The notes: generated from the sequence alone by a model not told the origin. A stretch of DNA of 64,000 nt from Crotophaga sulcirostris (GCA_013397455.1 VYZB01000329.1:306620-370619); one strand, 5' to 3'. Numbered from the stretch's first letter, positions 1 through 12,965 are shown. Translations and numbers: made by a program.

Positions 1-459
1 TCCCATTACACTGTAACTTTACAGTAACTTTACATTATTTTCTATTTCAAGATTTCTTCTTTTTTCTTTAAAAATCTAAATCGATTATTGGTATATTCAC
101 GTTATTTCCCAAATTCTAAGGGAAGGATCTTCAGCTAGGTTGTATAAAAAGAATCTCCTAACTCCAAGAATCCAAGGCTACAGCATAGCAGCAAATACTG
201 GTCACCAATTCAAGAAGGAAAAAGTACATACACTTTTGTGCATCTAATGACATAAGCATCAAAATAATAATTTCCAGGTTGCCATAATTCCTGGATAACA
301 TTCCTGTTCAAAAGAACTGGAAGCATTCATTTCTGTAATGAGTGTCTTCAGCTGGTTTCCTTTCTTATTGCAATATTAAGAAAATACAATTTCTATGACA
401 GAGGATCCCAGCATTTATTTGGGAGATAAAGACAGAAGGTCTTAGAGGTGTTAGAATAT
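1..459. other. Unique sequence, nothing recognised
   Basis: AT-rich sequence with no open frame of note, no repeat tail and no strong paired splice signals. It runs up to the 5'-truncated edge of the first CR1 copy. Confidence 0.6.
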
Positions 460-849
460 GAAGACAATATGGAAAAGAGAAAGCTTAGGGGAGGCCTTAT
501 TGCTCTCTACAACTACCTGAAAGGAGGTTGCAATGAGGTGGGTTCGGGTCTCTTCTCCCAAGTAACAATTGATACAGTGAGAGGAAATGACCCCAGGTTG
601 TGACAAGGGAAGTTTAGATTGGAAGTCACAAAAAAATTATTTACCAAAAGAGTGGTCAAACATTGGAACAGGTTGCCCTGGGTAGTAGTAGAGTCTCCCT
701 CCCTGGGGGCTTTCTGAAAAGTTGTAGATGTGGTGTTTTGTGACATGGTTTTGCAGGCACAGTGACGTTGGGCTGACAGTTGGACTGAATGCTCTTAGGG
801 GTCTTTTCAAACCTTAGTGATTTTATGATTCTATGATTCTATGATTCTA
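460..849 (+). mobile_element. CR1 retrotransposon 3' end (5'-truncated)
   Basis: This is the last part of ORF2 and the 3' UTR of an avian CR1 LINE on the plus strand. The diagnostic CR1 stretch for '[10 protein letters not shown]' is seen near 500-530, followed by the conserved 'LFSQVT' segment near 550, the 'KHWNRLP' segment near 655-675, and the closing 'TTGGACT...CTTTTCAAACC' block. It ends in the CR1 octamer tail: repeated TGATTCTA units at about 820-849. It is severely 5'-truncated, as most CR1 copies are, and has many point changes, including a stop in place of the conserved Arg/Gln near 600. It is therefore non-functional and not very young. Avian CR1 family identity is firm; the subfamily is not assigned. 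Confidence 0.92.
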
Positions 850-3800
850 ATATGAGACGTACAGGTAACCTGATATGAGGAGTAATAGATACCCGATAAG
901 TTAATCATTCAGATAGCTTTGTTATGGCTCACTTTTTTCCCCACTGAATTGCTTTGATTCTTTATAGACATTATTACCCATGGGTCATAGCTGCCAGTAG
1001 GAAGTGGATTACATTTGAAACATGATCAGATACTCTGAGGTAAACCTAATTAGTCCAAAAGGATGAAGCACAAAGCCAGACCTGCATACAAACTTGGGAA
1101 ATTGTTTGGTTCTGTTGTGAGGGAGGTAGAAGTCTGCTGCTTGAAACACCTGAGATTTTCATTGAGAAATAAAAACAGTGAGGGTTAAAACACGGGGAAA
1201 GCTACCTTTTGAAGTTTGCATTATCTTTCTTTGGTGCAAAGGTTATAAATCAGTCAACAGCAAATTCTAAGCACTGCTGACAGTGAAGAAAGTGATAATG
1301 GTTAGAAAAAAAAAACGAAGAGGGAGAATGCTAGAACAAGTAAAGGAGGTCACATGGTCAGAGGACTTACCTAAAGACAGTCAGTGCATTTTAGAAGTAT
1401 TCTCCTGGGTCCTACAAGATTGCTCCATGCAAAAGACATCAGTATCTCTCAGGTCTTCCACCTTCACTAATTTTTTAGGTGATACCATGCATAGAGATCA
1501 CTTAAGTTATAGTCAGATTAATGAGTAAAAAGGCAAAGTCAACTACACAAAGATGTAATAGAAATCAGTAGACCTAAGAAGCTGCTAGGAACTTGAAGTC
1601 TGATTCTATCATCACTTAGTAGGTGGGATTCGGGTATCAGTCTCTGGAACATAGCAAGATTTCAGAAAGGCTCAGAATTTATGACACTCCCCACTTGTGC
1701 ATAATTGAAAGATTGGGAAAGTTAGCCTGGATTCCAAGATCTGTGATAGTAATCATGCAAAACTCAATGTGTTTGGAACTTGTAAGTGACAGACATTTTC
1801 TTCATTTAAACTAACACTTCATAGTTATTTATCATCTCAGAAAGGCACCACAGTATGAAGATTGCCTTATATAAATTTTCACTTATTTACGTTGATGGTA
1901 CAACAACATAGAGGGTGTGAATTCATGCCTCACATTCATTGTTTGGGGTTTTTTTTTGGTTATACGAACCATCAAATGCTGGTGTGAAGACCTCAAGATT
2001 TACAGATCATACTTTCTCATTTTAGCATCCAAGCAGAGGCATTATGAATTAGCCATAATGTAAAGTACGTGCTCTGAAATGCCTCTGAACAATACATTGC
2101 AATAACACAGCAAAAATATCACTGGTGTAAAATATGGAAACAAAAAAAACCCGCTCATGCTTCAGGGCATAGATTAGCAAAGGCTTTACACTCCAACTAG
2201 AAGTTAAAAGGACTAAATCTTGTTATTCAGTGCATGTGTGTTGCCTAGCACAATGTGATCACCAGATTCCTGCTGAAGTACTACGCTGTTGTAGTAACAA
2301 CCATCACAAAAAACCAAAGTGCGATAATGGCAACAGTAGTTTCTTTTAATGAAGGTGTAAAGGAATCTTTCCCTATATGTGGGGAGGCTCAAATGATTTC
2401 TTGCACTGTCTACTTCTGAAATATTGGTCATTACAAGGTGACTCCAGCAGCAAACTCAAGTTCAATTTCCCCACTGTCTACACAAGCTGTGTTTACATTA
2501 ACAAGGTTTAACAACAGCGCATCTACTACACCATTAGTGTTGAGGATGCAATAATCCTATTATACACATTTTAGGATCTTGGTTTTGAACTAGCTCTGGT
2601 TTGTCCTGTAAATTTCAGCCCATTATCGCTTGCTACATGTTCAATGTAATGTGAAAGAGCACCCTTTAGTTTACGTTGACCCCAAAAGTATGGTTTTCCT
2701 GTGATACAGCACCAGTCCATGATGCAATCCAAGAAGCAGTTGGAGGGGTTAACTGGATGATTAGCTTCAGAAGCATGATCCTGACCTGAAGTAAATTGCT
2801 GTTGTAGATACACTACTCTTGGCCTCAGAGCGCATGTCAAACTACCAGTGAAGTGATACATCTGGAACGCCTGAAGGAAAACCTTAACAAACCCCAGGTG
2901 TCATGAAGATTTTCAGTGCACCCTTTGAAGCCACCAGGAAAACCTACACATGACATGGAGCAACCTGAAACGCAGCACAGCTGTGAGCATGTTTTAGTAC
3001 CGGATATCTCTTCAAAAGCTCTGTGGCAGAGGTAACCCATGATGCTCTCTAATTTGTTAGTGTCTTCATGTTATTACACTAGAAAGACAGTGTCCCTAAG
3101 AGGAAGGATTCTCCATACTGTAAAGAAATCCCATATCAGTCTCTCACTTGTAAGGACCAAGTATCAAATTTGGCTCCTTAGAAGATGTCAGTCCCCCACA
3201 GGCAAATAGTAAAACACCCATGAAGGCAATCACACCTTTCCTTCTCTTCCCATCATTTCCCAAAACTTGTGCTTCCCTGACTGAGGTTCTGTTTTCTGAT
3301 ATTGGAGGTTGAGTGCCAAGAACAGGTTTGCCAGACAAGCCAAATCGATCTAGCAACAGGACACCAAGGTTCAGGATAACTTCAGTACAATCTGATGACA
3401 ACCCCAAACACTTGCATGTAACCTGAGCCATGGACTCTCTTGTCAGCTCCTCTAAGTAGCTATGTCCAGTGTGTGCTCAGACATGTCAGGCTGCTGAGAC
3501 CAACCCAGGCAGATATTCTATTTCTGAACACACAAAGGATTCATTATGCAGGAAAACAAAAGCACACATATTAGAAATTATCTGAGTGGGTATGGGTTTG
3601 ACTTAGGTGGAAACCGCACATCATACCACTGTCAAAGATTCAGCCCATCAACATCTGTCTGTATTTTTACTGGTATCTTTAGGTTTGAAATTCTTAGACT
3701 GAAAAGCTATGGATGTCTTGGGGTGATCTTCGAAACATTTGCTGTGCGGACAGAGAACTACCTCACACGGAATAGGTTATGCAAGCATAACTGCTTTTCA

Positions 3801-4149
3801 GCTGCTTGTGTAGTATGTCACTTTTAAGTCCCATTTCCCTCCAGTTATCATTGCTCAAGACCCCTTCAAGTCTCCTCACATTGTCTGGTCTTTGTGCAGT
3901 CTTAAACTCAGAGCTGAAGCTGACTCCTTGACAAATGCCCTTTTCCTGAAGAGACAGAGACTCATGTCTCTACTGTCTCACATAACTTCTGGACACCTGA
4001 GGGTTCCTGAGTCCTGGTAATGCTTTTCCTTGACATCTTGTTATGAAAGTTTACACACCAGTGGAAAGAAAATTCATTGTGGTAAAATGAATGTAGCTTT
4101 GTTCTCTCTGGGGGTAAAATGTGTAGGTAGACTACATGTCATCTGCTGA
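850..4149. other. Unique sequence without recognisable gene
   Basis: About 3.3 kb of AT-rich DNA. The open frames are all below 100 codons (the longest are 95-96 codons on the minus strand at 2571-2861 and 3144-3431), have no recognisable domain and are not linked by good splice sites. I see no tandem repeat or transposon ends here. Confidence 0.55.
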
Positions 4150-5209
4150 ATTTGTGTTTGGGGAGAAAAACAGAGGAGAGGGCATCACCCTCTGTGTCGA
4201 TGACCAGCTATAAAGTGTCCACTTGGGGATAGATGAGGAGCTGGCCAAGCACTTATGGGTGAGAATTAAAGGGAGAGAAGGGGCAAGTGACATTATAGTG
4301 GTGGTCTGGTCACCTGGCCAGAAAGACCAAGTAGATGAGGCTCTATAGGCAAATAGGAGCAACCTCATATTCACAAGCCCTGACCCTCATGAGGGGCTTC
4401 AATCACCCCAATACCTGTTGGAGGGACAACACAGCAGGGCCTAAACAGTCCAGGAGGTTCTTTCTCCAAGCGACAGAAGAGCCAATGAGAAGAGATGGTA
4501 TTTTGGACCTTGTTCTCACCAATGAGGAAGGACTGGTGGGGAATGTGAAGTTCAAGGAAGCTTTGACTGCGGTGACCATGAAATGGTGGAATTCAAGATC
4601 CTTAGGGCAGTGAGAAGGGTGCTCAGTCCACTACCCTGGACTTCAGGAGAGAAGACTTTGACCTCTTCAGGGATCTCTTTGGTAGGGTACCATGGGATAA
4701 AGTCCTGGAGGGGAGAGGGGCCCAGTAAAGACGGCTAATATTCAAGGATTATCTCTTCAAAGCTCTGGGAGCAATGCAACCGAATAGGAAGTTGGGGAAA
4801 AACACCAGGACACCTGCATGGATGAACAAAATGCTCCTGGACCTATTCAGAGACAAAAAGGAATCCTACAGAGTGTGGATCAAGACCAGGTAACCTGGAA
4901 GGAATACAGGCAGATTGTTCAAGTAGCCAAGGATCAGTTTAGGAAAGCTAAAACCCTGCTAGAACTAAGTCTGGACAGGAATATCAAGCACAACAAGAAA
5001 AGCTACGCTATGAGGGCAGTGAGGCACTGCAACAGATTGCCCACAGACATTATTTACGCCTCATCCCTCTAGGTGTTCAAGGTCAGCTTGGATGGGGCTT
5101 TAGTCACCTGGTCTAGTAGAAGATATCTCTCCCATGACAGGGGTTTGGACTAGATGACCATGAAAGTCCCTTCCAATCCAAGCCATTCTATGATCCTATC
5201 ATTCTATAT
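4150..5209 (+). mobile_element. CR1 retrotransposon, internally deleted (endonuclease to linker, then 3' tail)
   Basis: Plus-strand CR1 ORF2 fragment. It contains the end of the AP-type endonuclease and the linker towards the reverse transcriptase. Recognisable segments are 'LWVRIKG' near 4250, 'DEALYRQ' near 4330-4350, the endonuclease core now read as 'LMRGFNHP' near 4386-4410, 'LDLVLTNEEGLVG' near 4500-4545, 'DHEMVEF' near 4574-4595 and a basic linker of 'WKEYRQIV...KAKTLLEL' type near 4887-4970. In functional CR1s the core reads GDFNHP, so the catalytic Asp is replaced by Gly at 4395-4397. The His of the 'DHE' motif (4577-4579) survives but in a shifted frame. At about 5005-5015 the sequence jumps from the linker straight to the 3' terminal region ('AVRHCNRLP'), so essentially the whole reverse transcriptase is missing. 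The tail ends with ATTCTATG-type units at 5186-5209. Dead element; family identity is firm. Confidence 0.9.
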
Positions 5210-7662
5210 GCAAAACTGTCGTACAAACACACATGTATGTGTATTAATAACATTAATAACATTTTAGCAACTATTACCAATAGTTCATTCTGGGCTCTTG
5301 GGTCCTGTGATCATTACTTATGTGTCCATTATGGGATAAAGTATTTATGAACTTTGAACCAGCACAAGAGAAAAAAGATCTATTCGAGTATTTCAGTTAA
5401 CAGATTTATTCAAAACAAGACTATTTTTTTCCAGCTAACCTTGCTATGTTAAGTATTTGAAGAAAACATATAACCCCTGTCTCATTGAAGAAATCTTGGT
5501 TTTAAATTAACCCTGTCCTCAATTTTTCTTCATGATAAGTAATGTTTCTGCATCTTTTTCTTTACAGAGATATGTAATGTATTTACTATATTATGCTAGG
5601 CTATGCTAGATTCGCTAATTAGTATACGTGTACATGTGCATATACTGATATACAGACATACATAAATGTACCCACAATATTTGAGTATCAGCAGATACAG
5701 TTTTGAAACTAAAGGATTTGCACAAAGGTCAGTCCAGCCCTTTGAAACTAGTGTTCTCACAGTGTACCTTCAGATCCTTTGATCTCAAGGCCTTAGCTCT
5801 AAAATGAATACATAATCAAGTTAGGAACAGTGAGTTAAAGCATGAGTTAAACAAACAGGGGTGAACACAAAGGGCGTTGCTTAGATTTGGGACATTTGTT
5901 TGCACGACTACTTGTAGACCAAGGTGAAAAGTGCAACTGGCTTCTTGGGCTGAACAGAGTGTGTAAACAAGGATGAAAGAGAGATTAACTCTCACCATTG
6001 AGAAATGTTTGTGCTCTTGAAATCAATGGCTGATTCGTGACAACAAGGAAAGGGCAAATATTGAGACAAAAGGCTCCAGCCTGTGGTTTGTATTCCATCA
6101 GCTCTTAATATCGGGTAAACTTGTTACAGATACACAAATTACTCATGTGCTAGGTTGTGATTTCACTAAGGTAGCAAGAAGTGTTGATGTAGACAGAGTA
6201 AATATAAGCAACAGACTGTCTAGTAACTGATCCCTCTTTAATCCTCCTCAATTGATGACAAATTGCCAGTTACAGAATGTTTTGTGCAAATGTAAGACCT
6301 TCAGATAACAGAAACCCACTAATGCAGGGAACTGCAGCAGAAGTGCCATATTCTCACTAACTAACCAGCCTAAACAAACAAATAAATATAAATCAAAACA
6401 CTTTGCAAATGGCAGGAGCCTTTTTTTTTTCACTGAAATACAGCTGCTGTGACCTAAGTGAAACTAAATTTTCTGTATGTCTTTATTTAAAGAGAGGTTG
6501 CTGTAACGTTAATATATCTATTGGTCTACATTAAATACATGAAAGATTATGTTTACAGAGGAATTCTTTTAAAATTCTGATTTTACTACACATACAAAGG
6601 CTCCCTAAAATCAAGCCAATGCAGGGCTGCGGTGGGTGCTCGCTGTCTGGAGAGGAGTCCTGTACTTCATGAAAATAATGGGTGTCTATCAAATATCAAG
6701 GTCTCTCTTACAGGTAGTGACTTTTATTAACCAGCAAGTTTTAAAAGTTTTATCCCTACGTACAAAACATGCTTTATATAAACGACCATGGCTAAAATTC
6801 TGCTGCTATGTGTGAGTGAACTGGTATGGCTCTGAACAAGCACCTGTCATATTTTGAACTCTTTATTCTTCTATTTTGAGAGGCTGAAATTGCAAAATAA
6901 ATCCCACTGATACACTGACTGACAGCTCAGAACTCCAGGTCTTATAGAAATTAGGTTGAGCTCTCCCAGAAATTTACCCAAAAACACAGGAAAAATAGGT
7001 AGAGGCTGAACAAAGAGAGTGTTTAATGCCTTAAGGATAGCAAATGAGCCTGCCTTAAGTCTAAATTGTTACCTGAGTAACGTGTGAGAAGTCCCTTGCA
7101 GTCCGTTGAAGTATACACATAGGAATGCAAGGCTTCCAGCATGCTCAGAACAACAGATTGTGTGGGTTTTAGAAGAGGTTCCTGAAATATTACTGCTTTA
7201 TATAAGTCCTGTATCCTCACTGGTTTTAAACCAATATTAGCGTCTGCTTTGTACTAAAAATTAAAGGTCAAGGTGTTTCTTTTCCTTCTGATCAATACGT
7301 ACATTAAAATTAACTTAATCAAAACCAGACTGTAGTCTGACTTGTATGCACATGGAGGAGTAGGGAGCATTAAAGCATATTTTTATTGCTTCACATTAGC
7401 TACTGATACCATGAACAACATGAGAAAGAGGAATTCATGTTTAAAGAAGCTGCTTAGAAACAACACTCAAAGAAACCTAGACTCTGTACATCACAGCTGC
7501 TGATATGGCTCACAGGTTACATATGTTCTGGTAATGTGTCAAGTCCATCCTCTAGACATAATACCAAAAGTCTCTGTAGGCTATGCTCACCTACCTAAAA
7601 TTGTCTTGTTATTTAACACAGGTGTGACTCAGCCTAGACACTGCATTGGGAACAAGCTCCCG
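5210..7662. other. Unique sequence, no gene seen
   Basis: AT-rich, with short open frames only. A small direct duplication of TTAATAACA lies near 5243-5262. No repeat family, RNA gene or convincing exon was recognised. Confidence 0.55.
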
Positions 7663-8140
7663 GAATCACAGGATCGTAGAATGGTTTGTGTTGGAAGGAG
7701 TCTTTAGAGGTCATCTAGTCCTCGCCTCTGCAGTGAGCAGGGACATCTTCAACTAGATTAAGTTTTTCAGAGCCCCATCCAGCTTCATCTTGAATATTTC
7801 TGGGGATGAGACATCTGCCGCTTCTCTGGGCAACCTGTGCCAGTGTTTCACTACCCCCGTTATAAAAACTGTCTTTCTTACATCTATTTTTAATCTACCC
7901 TCCTTTTGTTTAATACTATTACCCCTTGCCCTATTGCTACAGGCCCTACTACAAGTCTGTCCCTATCTTTCTTTTAAGCCCCCTTTAATTACTGAAAGCC
8001 TGCAATAAGGTCCTCTCAGAGCCTTCTCTTCGCCAGGCTGAATAACCCCAATGGTCTCAGCCTGTCCTCATGGAAGAGGTGCTCCAGTCTCCTGATCATC
8101 TCTGTGGCCATTCTCTGGACCCACTCCAACAGGTCCATGT
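7663..8140 (-). mobile_element. CR1 retrotransposon 3' end, minus strand
   Basis: Read on the minus strand this is the 3' terminal part of an avian CR1. Seen on the plus strand it opens with the inverted tail (AATCACAGGATCGTAGAATGG, about 7671-7691, given here only as a landmark), then 'GTCTTTAGAGGTCATCTAGTC', the 'CTGGGCAACCTGTGCCAGTG' block near 7826-7845 and the 'CTTCTCTTCGCCAGGCTGAA' block near 8024-8043. It ends, 5'-truncated, around 8140 within the segment that normally reads '...ERVWRMATEM'. Divergence is moderate and there is no intact reading frame. It belongs to the same broad avian CR1 group as the other copies but to a different subfamily from 18822-19156. Confidence 0.9.
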
Positions 8141-8343
8141 TTGCCCTGTACTAAATGAGCATTTTAACAGGGAAAACCCATGTGAAGGAGCACACAACGA
8201 GGTACCAGTATTCAAATCCATGTCTTAGCTTTGTTTTATATGCTATTATTTATGTAGCCACAAGTTCCAAGTTGGACTTGTCCAGTGTAGCCCTCACACG
8301 ATATCCATAGCTTGTGCATTTCTAAGCATGAAAGTCCAGCCTC

Positions 8344-8685
8344 TCAGCGAATGCTGTGAACCAGACTGAGATAAATGGCCAATCTTTCATCCGTTGACTT
8401 GGTAGCAAATGAAGCACAGGTCTCTGGAGAACAGAAATAGCTCTTCGTACCATCTGGTGAGAATCTTTGGTCAGACCAATCTAGTTCAGCACAGCATTCC
8501 ATGGTACAGCCCTGATCAAATATTGATGTGCAATTCAAGGTAAGATGAAACTTTTTCCAAGTTAAATTTAAGCATTCAAATTGCTGGTTCTCAATTGCAC
8601 TGCACTTGTCTGGAGATACTCCTTTTGTGAGTACAAGGCTTGGTTGGGTTGTAAAACCTGAAAAATCTGTGTGTCGTGGCCACAT
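8344..8685 (-). other. Unrecognised 113-codon Cys-rich open frame
   Basis: An ATG-started open frame of 113 codons on the minus strand, with ten cysteines, including a 'CTMECCAEL' stretch in the middle and 'CSPETC' after it. I recognise no family. It has no signal peptide and no hydrophobic segment, and there are no convincing splice sites at its edges. In DNA of this composition a frame of this length is expected several times in 64 kb, so chance is the default explanation. It is listed because its composition is more protein-like than that of most open frames here. Confidence 0.12.
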
Positions 8686-10273
8686 GACTGGCTACTAGGG
8701 AGAAACGCATGCAACGGGATATGGGAGAATTGAGACGTTAATATGGTCTATAGAACTATTTATCTGGAGAGGTGGAAACACAAAGGCAAAGGGTTACTAT
8801 TTTCTAGTCTCCTGGAGAAGAGGGTCTATACACCATACATGCATGTATAGGACACACACGGAGGTAGGGGCAAAAATATAAATGACCCTTTTACTAAATA
8901 ATTTGGGGAACCCAGTGTAAATGCCTTCTTGACAATTATTTCTCTCTGCTTTCTCCAACCTTTTGGACTGATTGGAACCAGTAGATACGCTATAAGTAAA
9001 AATGTGGGTTTATGTCATCCAAAAGAAATAAACAGCTCCTGGATCTCTGGATAAGTTCCAGGCCTGATTAAGGGGGTTATGTTTTTAATTTTTAAACTGA
9101 GGACTTAAAGTCAGGTTGATAGAAGACCATGCAGTCCAAATACCTGAGAATTCAAAGACAGCATTGTTAAAAAGTTAATAAACGAGAATTTGCTCCTTCT
9201 TGTCTCTTATTAAAAGTAATCAAAATGTCAATGCATTTTTCAGTAGACTTTTGAGGTACAGCCTGCCTTTTTCATTCTGATGTACTGCCAGAGTAACCAT
9301 ATTCGTTGCTTTGCTACCAGTATAATGCAAAGTGGTAGATGCCTGCAATTGTTGAAATGAAAATTTATTTGGTTCTATAAAATAATTGCTTTTCCATTAT
9401 AATAATTGGCTAAAACAAGACAAAGGATTATAGCTATGATCTTGCTGCCTTTCTTTCTGAAGGGGAGAAGATTACAGCATCTTTTTAGGGATGCTCCTAC
9501 TCTGATCATCAAACTATAGACAATATGGATGGGTTAGACAGAAGGATAGGTATATCCTTTAGGCTACTCATATGTTTTCTTGGTAGCACAAGTCTAAAAA
9601 CAATCTGGTTAGAAGACAGCTAACAAAAGAGACCCTGCTTCTGTGAACTACAGTCTAGGATGCTTTTCCAGTGTGGTGGAATTTGAATTATTTTGCCTCT
9701 GTTATAAGCAAACTCATACTGATACTATGGTCAACTTGTATTTCTTACGTTGAAGAGACTTTTCTATCTCAGAGCATGCCAGTATCAGGAAATCTCAGAG
9801 TCTTGCTAATGCAGAGCAATAACAACTCATAATAAAGGCAAAGCAGAAGACAGTTGAGATCGACAAGTTCTAGAGGTGAAGCAGTTACATTTACAGGTAA
9901 TTTGAAGACAGCAGGAGAGCCAAAAAAATGCACAGGCAGTTTTGGAGAAGTTGATTTGGGAGCTAAGATGTTGTTCAACTGAAGAAGATAAGGGGAGGAT
10001 TAATTTTAGCTCAAGGCTTAGGGTCACATGAGGAAAAAGCACAATAGTTTTGAAATAAAATCTGTGAGGAATCTGACCTCATGTAGTCCATATAAAACAT
10101 TTATGTATGTATGTGGCCCTTTAGTAATATATAAATATGTAGTTACGAGAAATACTTTCATAAAGCAGTTTAGAATCTAAATCAATAAAATGAGGAGGGA
10201 AAGGGAAAATCGTCTTAATATTTTGGATAAAACAAGAAACACCAAAGAATTTGTGGCTTTTCAGTCCCGAAGA

Positions 10274-10315
10274 TTATCCTAGGATCTGTTATCTAGTCAC
10301 CTGTTATCCTAGGAT
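10274..10315. repeat. Duplicated palindromic 12-mer
   Basis: TTATCCTAGGAT occurs at 10274-10285 and again at 10304-10315, a period of 30. Each copy contains the perfect 10-bp palindrome ATCCTAGGAT, and the words 'CTGTTATC' are also shared. It may be a decayed tandem duplication. Confidence 0.6.
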
Positions 10316-10846
10316 TTTTGATTCTTGGGCCCATGTAAACTACTAATACTAAAACTGATAATGATATTGATACTGATACTGATAAATTATATGCAATAAT
10401 GCCTTGTTATTTCCATCAACAGACATAAAGTATTGAGTGAACAAATTTAATATCATTCCCATTTTACAATCAAGATTAGTAAGGTAGAGATTACGACCTC
10501 TAAGGTCATCCAGAAGACCAAAACCAGAGATGAGACCAGAAAAAAATGGTGGCAATTAGTTTAAGAGCAGGGAAACTAACTATCTGATCATGGATACTTA
10601 CCAGCATTTGAAATGCCTTACATATTGCTGTCTCAAAAATTACCTTCCCTCTGGTTCCGTACATATTCCTATTTACACATTTAAATAACTGGCGTTAAAA
10701 ACGTATTATTCTAAAAAAAGTTCTATGAAAATTCTATGAAAGTCACTAAGAAAACTTGAAAGAGACATTTCTGATGATTGCAAAAACTCCACCCTTATCT
10801 AAGTTCATAAGTTTGGTGTTTTAACTACGTAGTTTTCTTTGTTCAG

Positions 10847-11061
10847 GTTTTCATGTGAAAAAAATGGACCCAAAAGCTAATCTATTTCTGAATATGATCA
10901 GGCTTTCAGGCAGATGTATAGCAGCTTCAAATATTTTTTTCCTGAATTTAAAGAGAATGTATTACCATCAGATCCTCAAGAATAACAGCAGAACAAATGT
11001 TTTTAAATGTTTACTAAAAATCCCCATGTATGAAGATATCACAACCTGTTTGCATCTGTGA
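10847..11061 (+). other. Open frame directly after a splice-acceptor-like site (candidate terminal exon)
   Basis: A pyrimidine-rich acceptor-like sequence, TTTTCTTTGTTCAG, ends at 10846. From 10849 one frame stays open for 71 codons to a stop at 11059-11061, including an internal 'MKKMDPKANLF'. The translation is Lys/Asn/Leu-rich, as AT-rich DNA would give, and matches no family I know. There is no in-frame partner exon that I can identify. Confidence 0.12.
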
Positions 11062-11463
11062 TATTTTATATTTTGCAACTGTAATATGTTTACTTACATT
11101 TAGTTTGGAATCTATCATAACCCTGCGCTCATTTCATTTAGATTCGTTCTCTGGGTAAAGAATACTATATTTAAGCAGTTTATTATTGTGACATAAACAT
11201 CATGTTTGTATTTTCTTTATTGGATTGAAAATTCTTCACTACAGATCACTTGCTATTACAGAAACAAGAGAACATATTAAACAGGCTTTAACAGATCTCA
11301 TTTCATTCCTCTTTCATATGTGAGAATATCCTTGCCTTACCTTTTACACTGTTTATTTGCCCTTTCTTCTTAGCTCTGACAGCAAAACCAGTCTTGTCAT
11401 GTAAAGCTTTACAACCTCTTTAAACCCAGATCAGAGCTTTAGGTTCTCATGGGCCAGCAGTGA

Positions 11464-11895
11464 TCAGTCCAACAGTGCAATGTTTGCATTATGAATCCTG
11501 TAGGTCAATGCTTGTTTAAAAAAAAAATACAAAAAAAGGGAAAAGGTTCCCATTGGAATGTTGAAAAAATAATCATGAAAATGTTTCATTTTTAAGACTT
11601 TTAAAGGCTTGTCTTTATCAAAATGAAATCTGGGATCTAATTTGACTTGACAACATCCCTTTAGTGCATGGAAATTACATGTAATAACCAATTTTGACAT
11701 CATATTTATAACTATGGTGTCACTCTTTTGTATGTCCTTCACCTTGGTGTTAATGCTAAGTATTGCAAACAAGGCAGATATTTTTCTTCTACACATGAGG
11801 AATGTAATGTTAATATACGCACAAGCAAACTTAGAAAAGTTGAAAATGAGAAAGGTCCTCGCTGACTTAAAAAAATGGCTACATATTTTCCCCAA
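11464..11895 (-). other. 143-codon open frame, unrecognised, probably chance
   Basis: The longest ATG-started open frame outside the CpG-rich right edge and the CR1 copies. It is rich in Phe, Ile and Lys, with a strongly hydrophobic Phe-rich patch ('FSLFLYFFF') near the C-terminus, and is encoded by AT-rich DNA. By a rough estimate from the base composition, the longest chance frame expected in 64 kb on six frames is near 120-140 codons, so the length alone is not evidence. No domain, signal peptide or neighbouring exon was recognised. Confidence 0.12.
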
Positions 11896-12902
11896 ATAGA
11901 TATAGATAGATGCAATACCTCGTAGAAAATACGTTTTATGGACATTGCAGCTATACTTTATGATGGCACTGAAATTATTTTTAAAAATCCACCAGAAGTA
12001 AAATAATTAATATCTTTTTAGAAAAGAATCTCAACTCAGAACATCATTTAAGGATATTGCTAACTGGTTTCCTGAGAAGAGATGGACTGACATAGTATAT
12101 TTAACTGTGTTTTCTATTCACTATAAGCCAAAGGTATTTTTGTTGACATAGTGGTGGGTAATGACTGTTTTTTAATGTATGATTTTGCCTCCCTTTAGGT
12201 CAGAAATGTGGCCTGTCCAGTGTCTCAACAGCAGAGTGGATCAGCCAGAAAATAATATTACCATGAGCTGTGCCTTTATGGACAGTATAAAAGGACTGGA
12301 GAGGGGGTTTTCCAAGTTGTGGAAAAGTCTAGCTTGGCTAAATGGTTTTGAGATGAAAGGTCATGTGAGAAAAGGGACGGACAGTTCTCAAGAAATTTTG
12401 ATGACTGTGTTCCAAGTTTAATTTTTCCTGTTTGAATGACTAGATTCACAGAAGAAGCAGGATGGATTATTGAATGAAACAGAAAGGCTTAGTACCTTAC
12501 CAGAGCACTTAGTAACACTGCTGCTCTGAAAATTTCTCTTTTTTACCATCCACTTGGGTGCTAAAAATATTCTTTGGGAACACTTCCTTGACTCTGCCCA
12601 AGTGTTGTACTACCCATGATCTTTTGTAGAGAGCACAACCCTGAACTGGTCACAAGTACTCCCCTACCTGACAAAAATGGGGCACATAAGAACGGCAGTC
12701 ATAAGATTCATCCTGCTGAACAGGAGGTTGTATAGCTCAGGAAGTGGAAAAGAAGATCATGACTATGATCAGGCACAAAATATGTCTTGGGTTCTGACAG
12801 TTTAGCAAGTTCTGCCTAGATTTCATCTAGTTGTCAAAAATGGTGTCCACACCTATTTTTGCCTGCACAGACTGAATGTATATTTGTCTCCTCCCAGCAT
12901 TG

Positions 12903-12965
12903 TACCAATCAGGATAGAGGCTATGTGGGGAGGGATTTTTTCTTTTCTTATTTCATATAAAAGCT
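12903..12965 (+). promoter_or_regulatory. CCAAT/TATA-like promoter arrangement
   Basis: ACCAAT occurs at about 12904-12909 and CATATAAAAGCTCC about 50 bp downstream, a spacing typical of polymerase II promoters and of LTRs. No transcript or LTR ends (TG...CA with flanking duplications) could be identified, so this is only a motif observation. Confidence 0.15.

Noticed and set aside
8835..8848. Perfect 14-bp palindrome ATACATGCATGTAT
   Set aside because: Short alternating purine-pyrimidine palindromes of this size are expected by chance in 64 kb.
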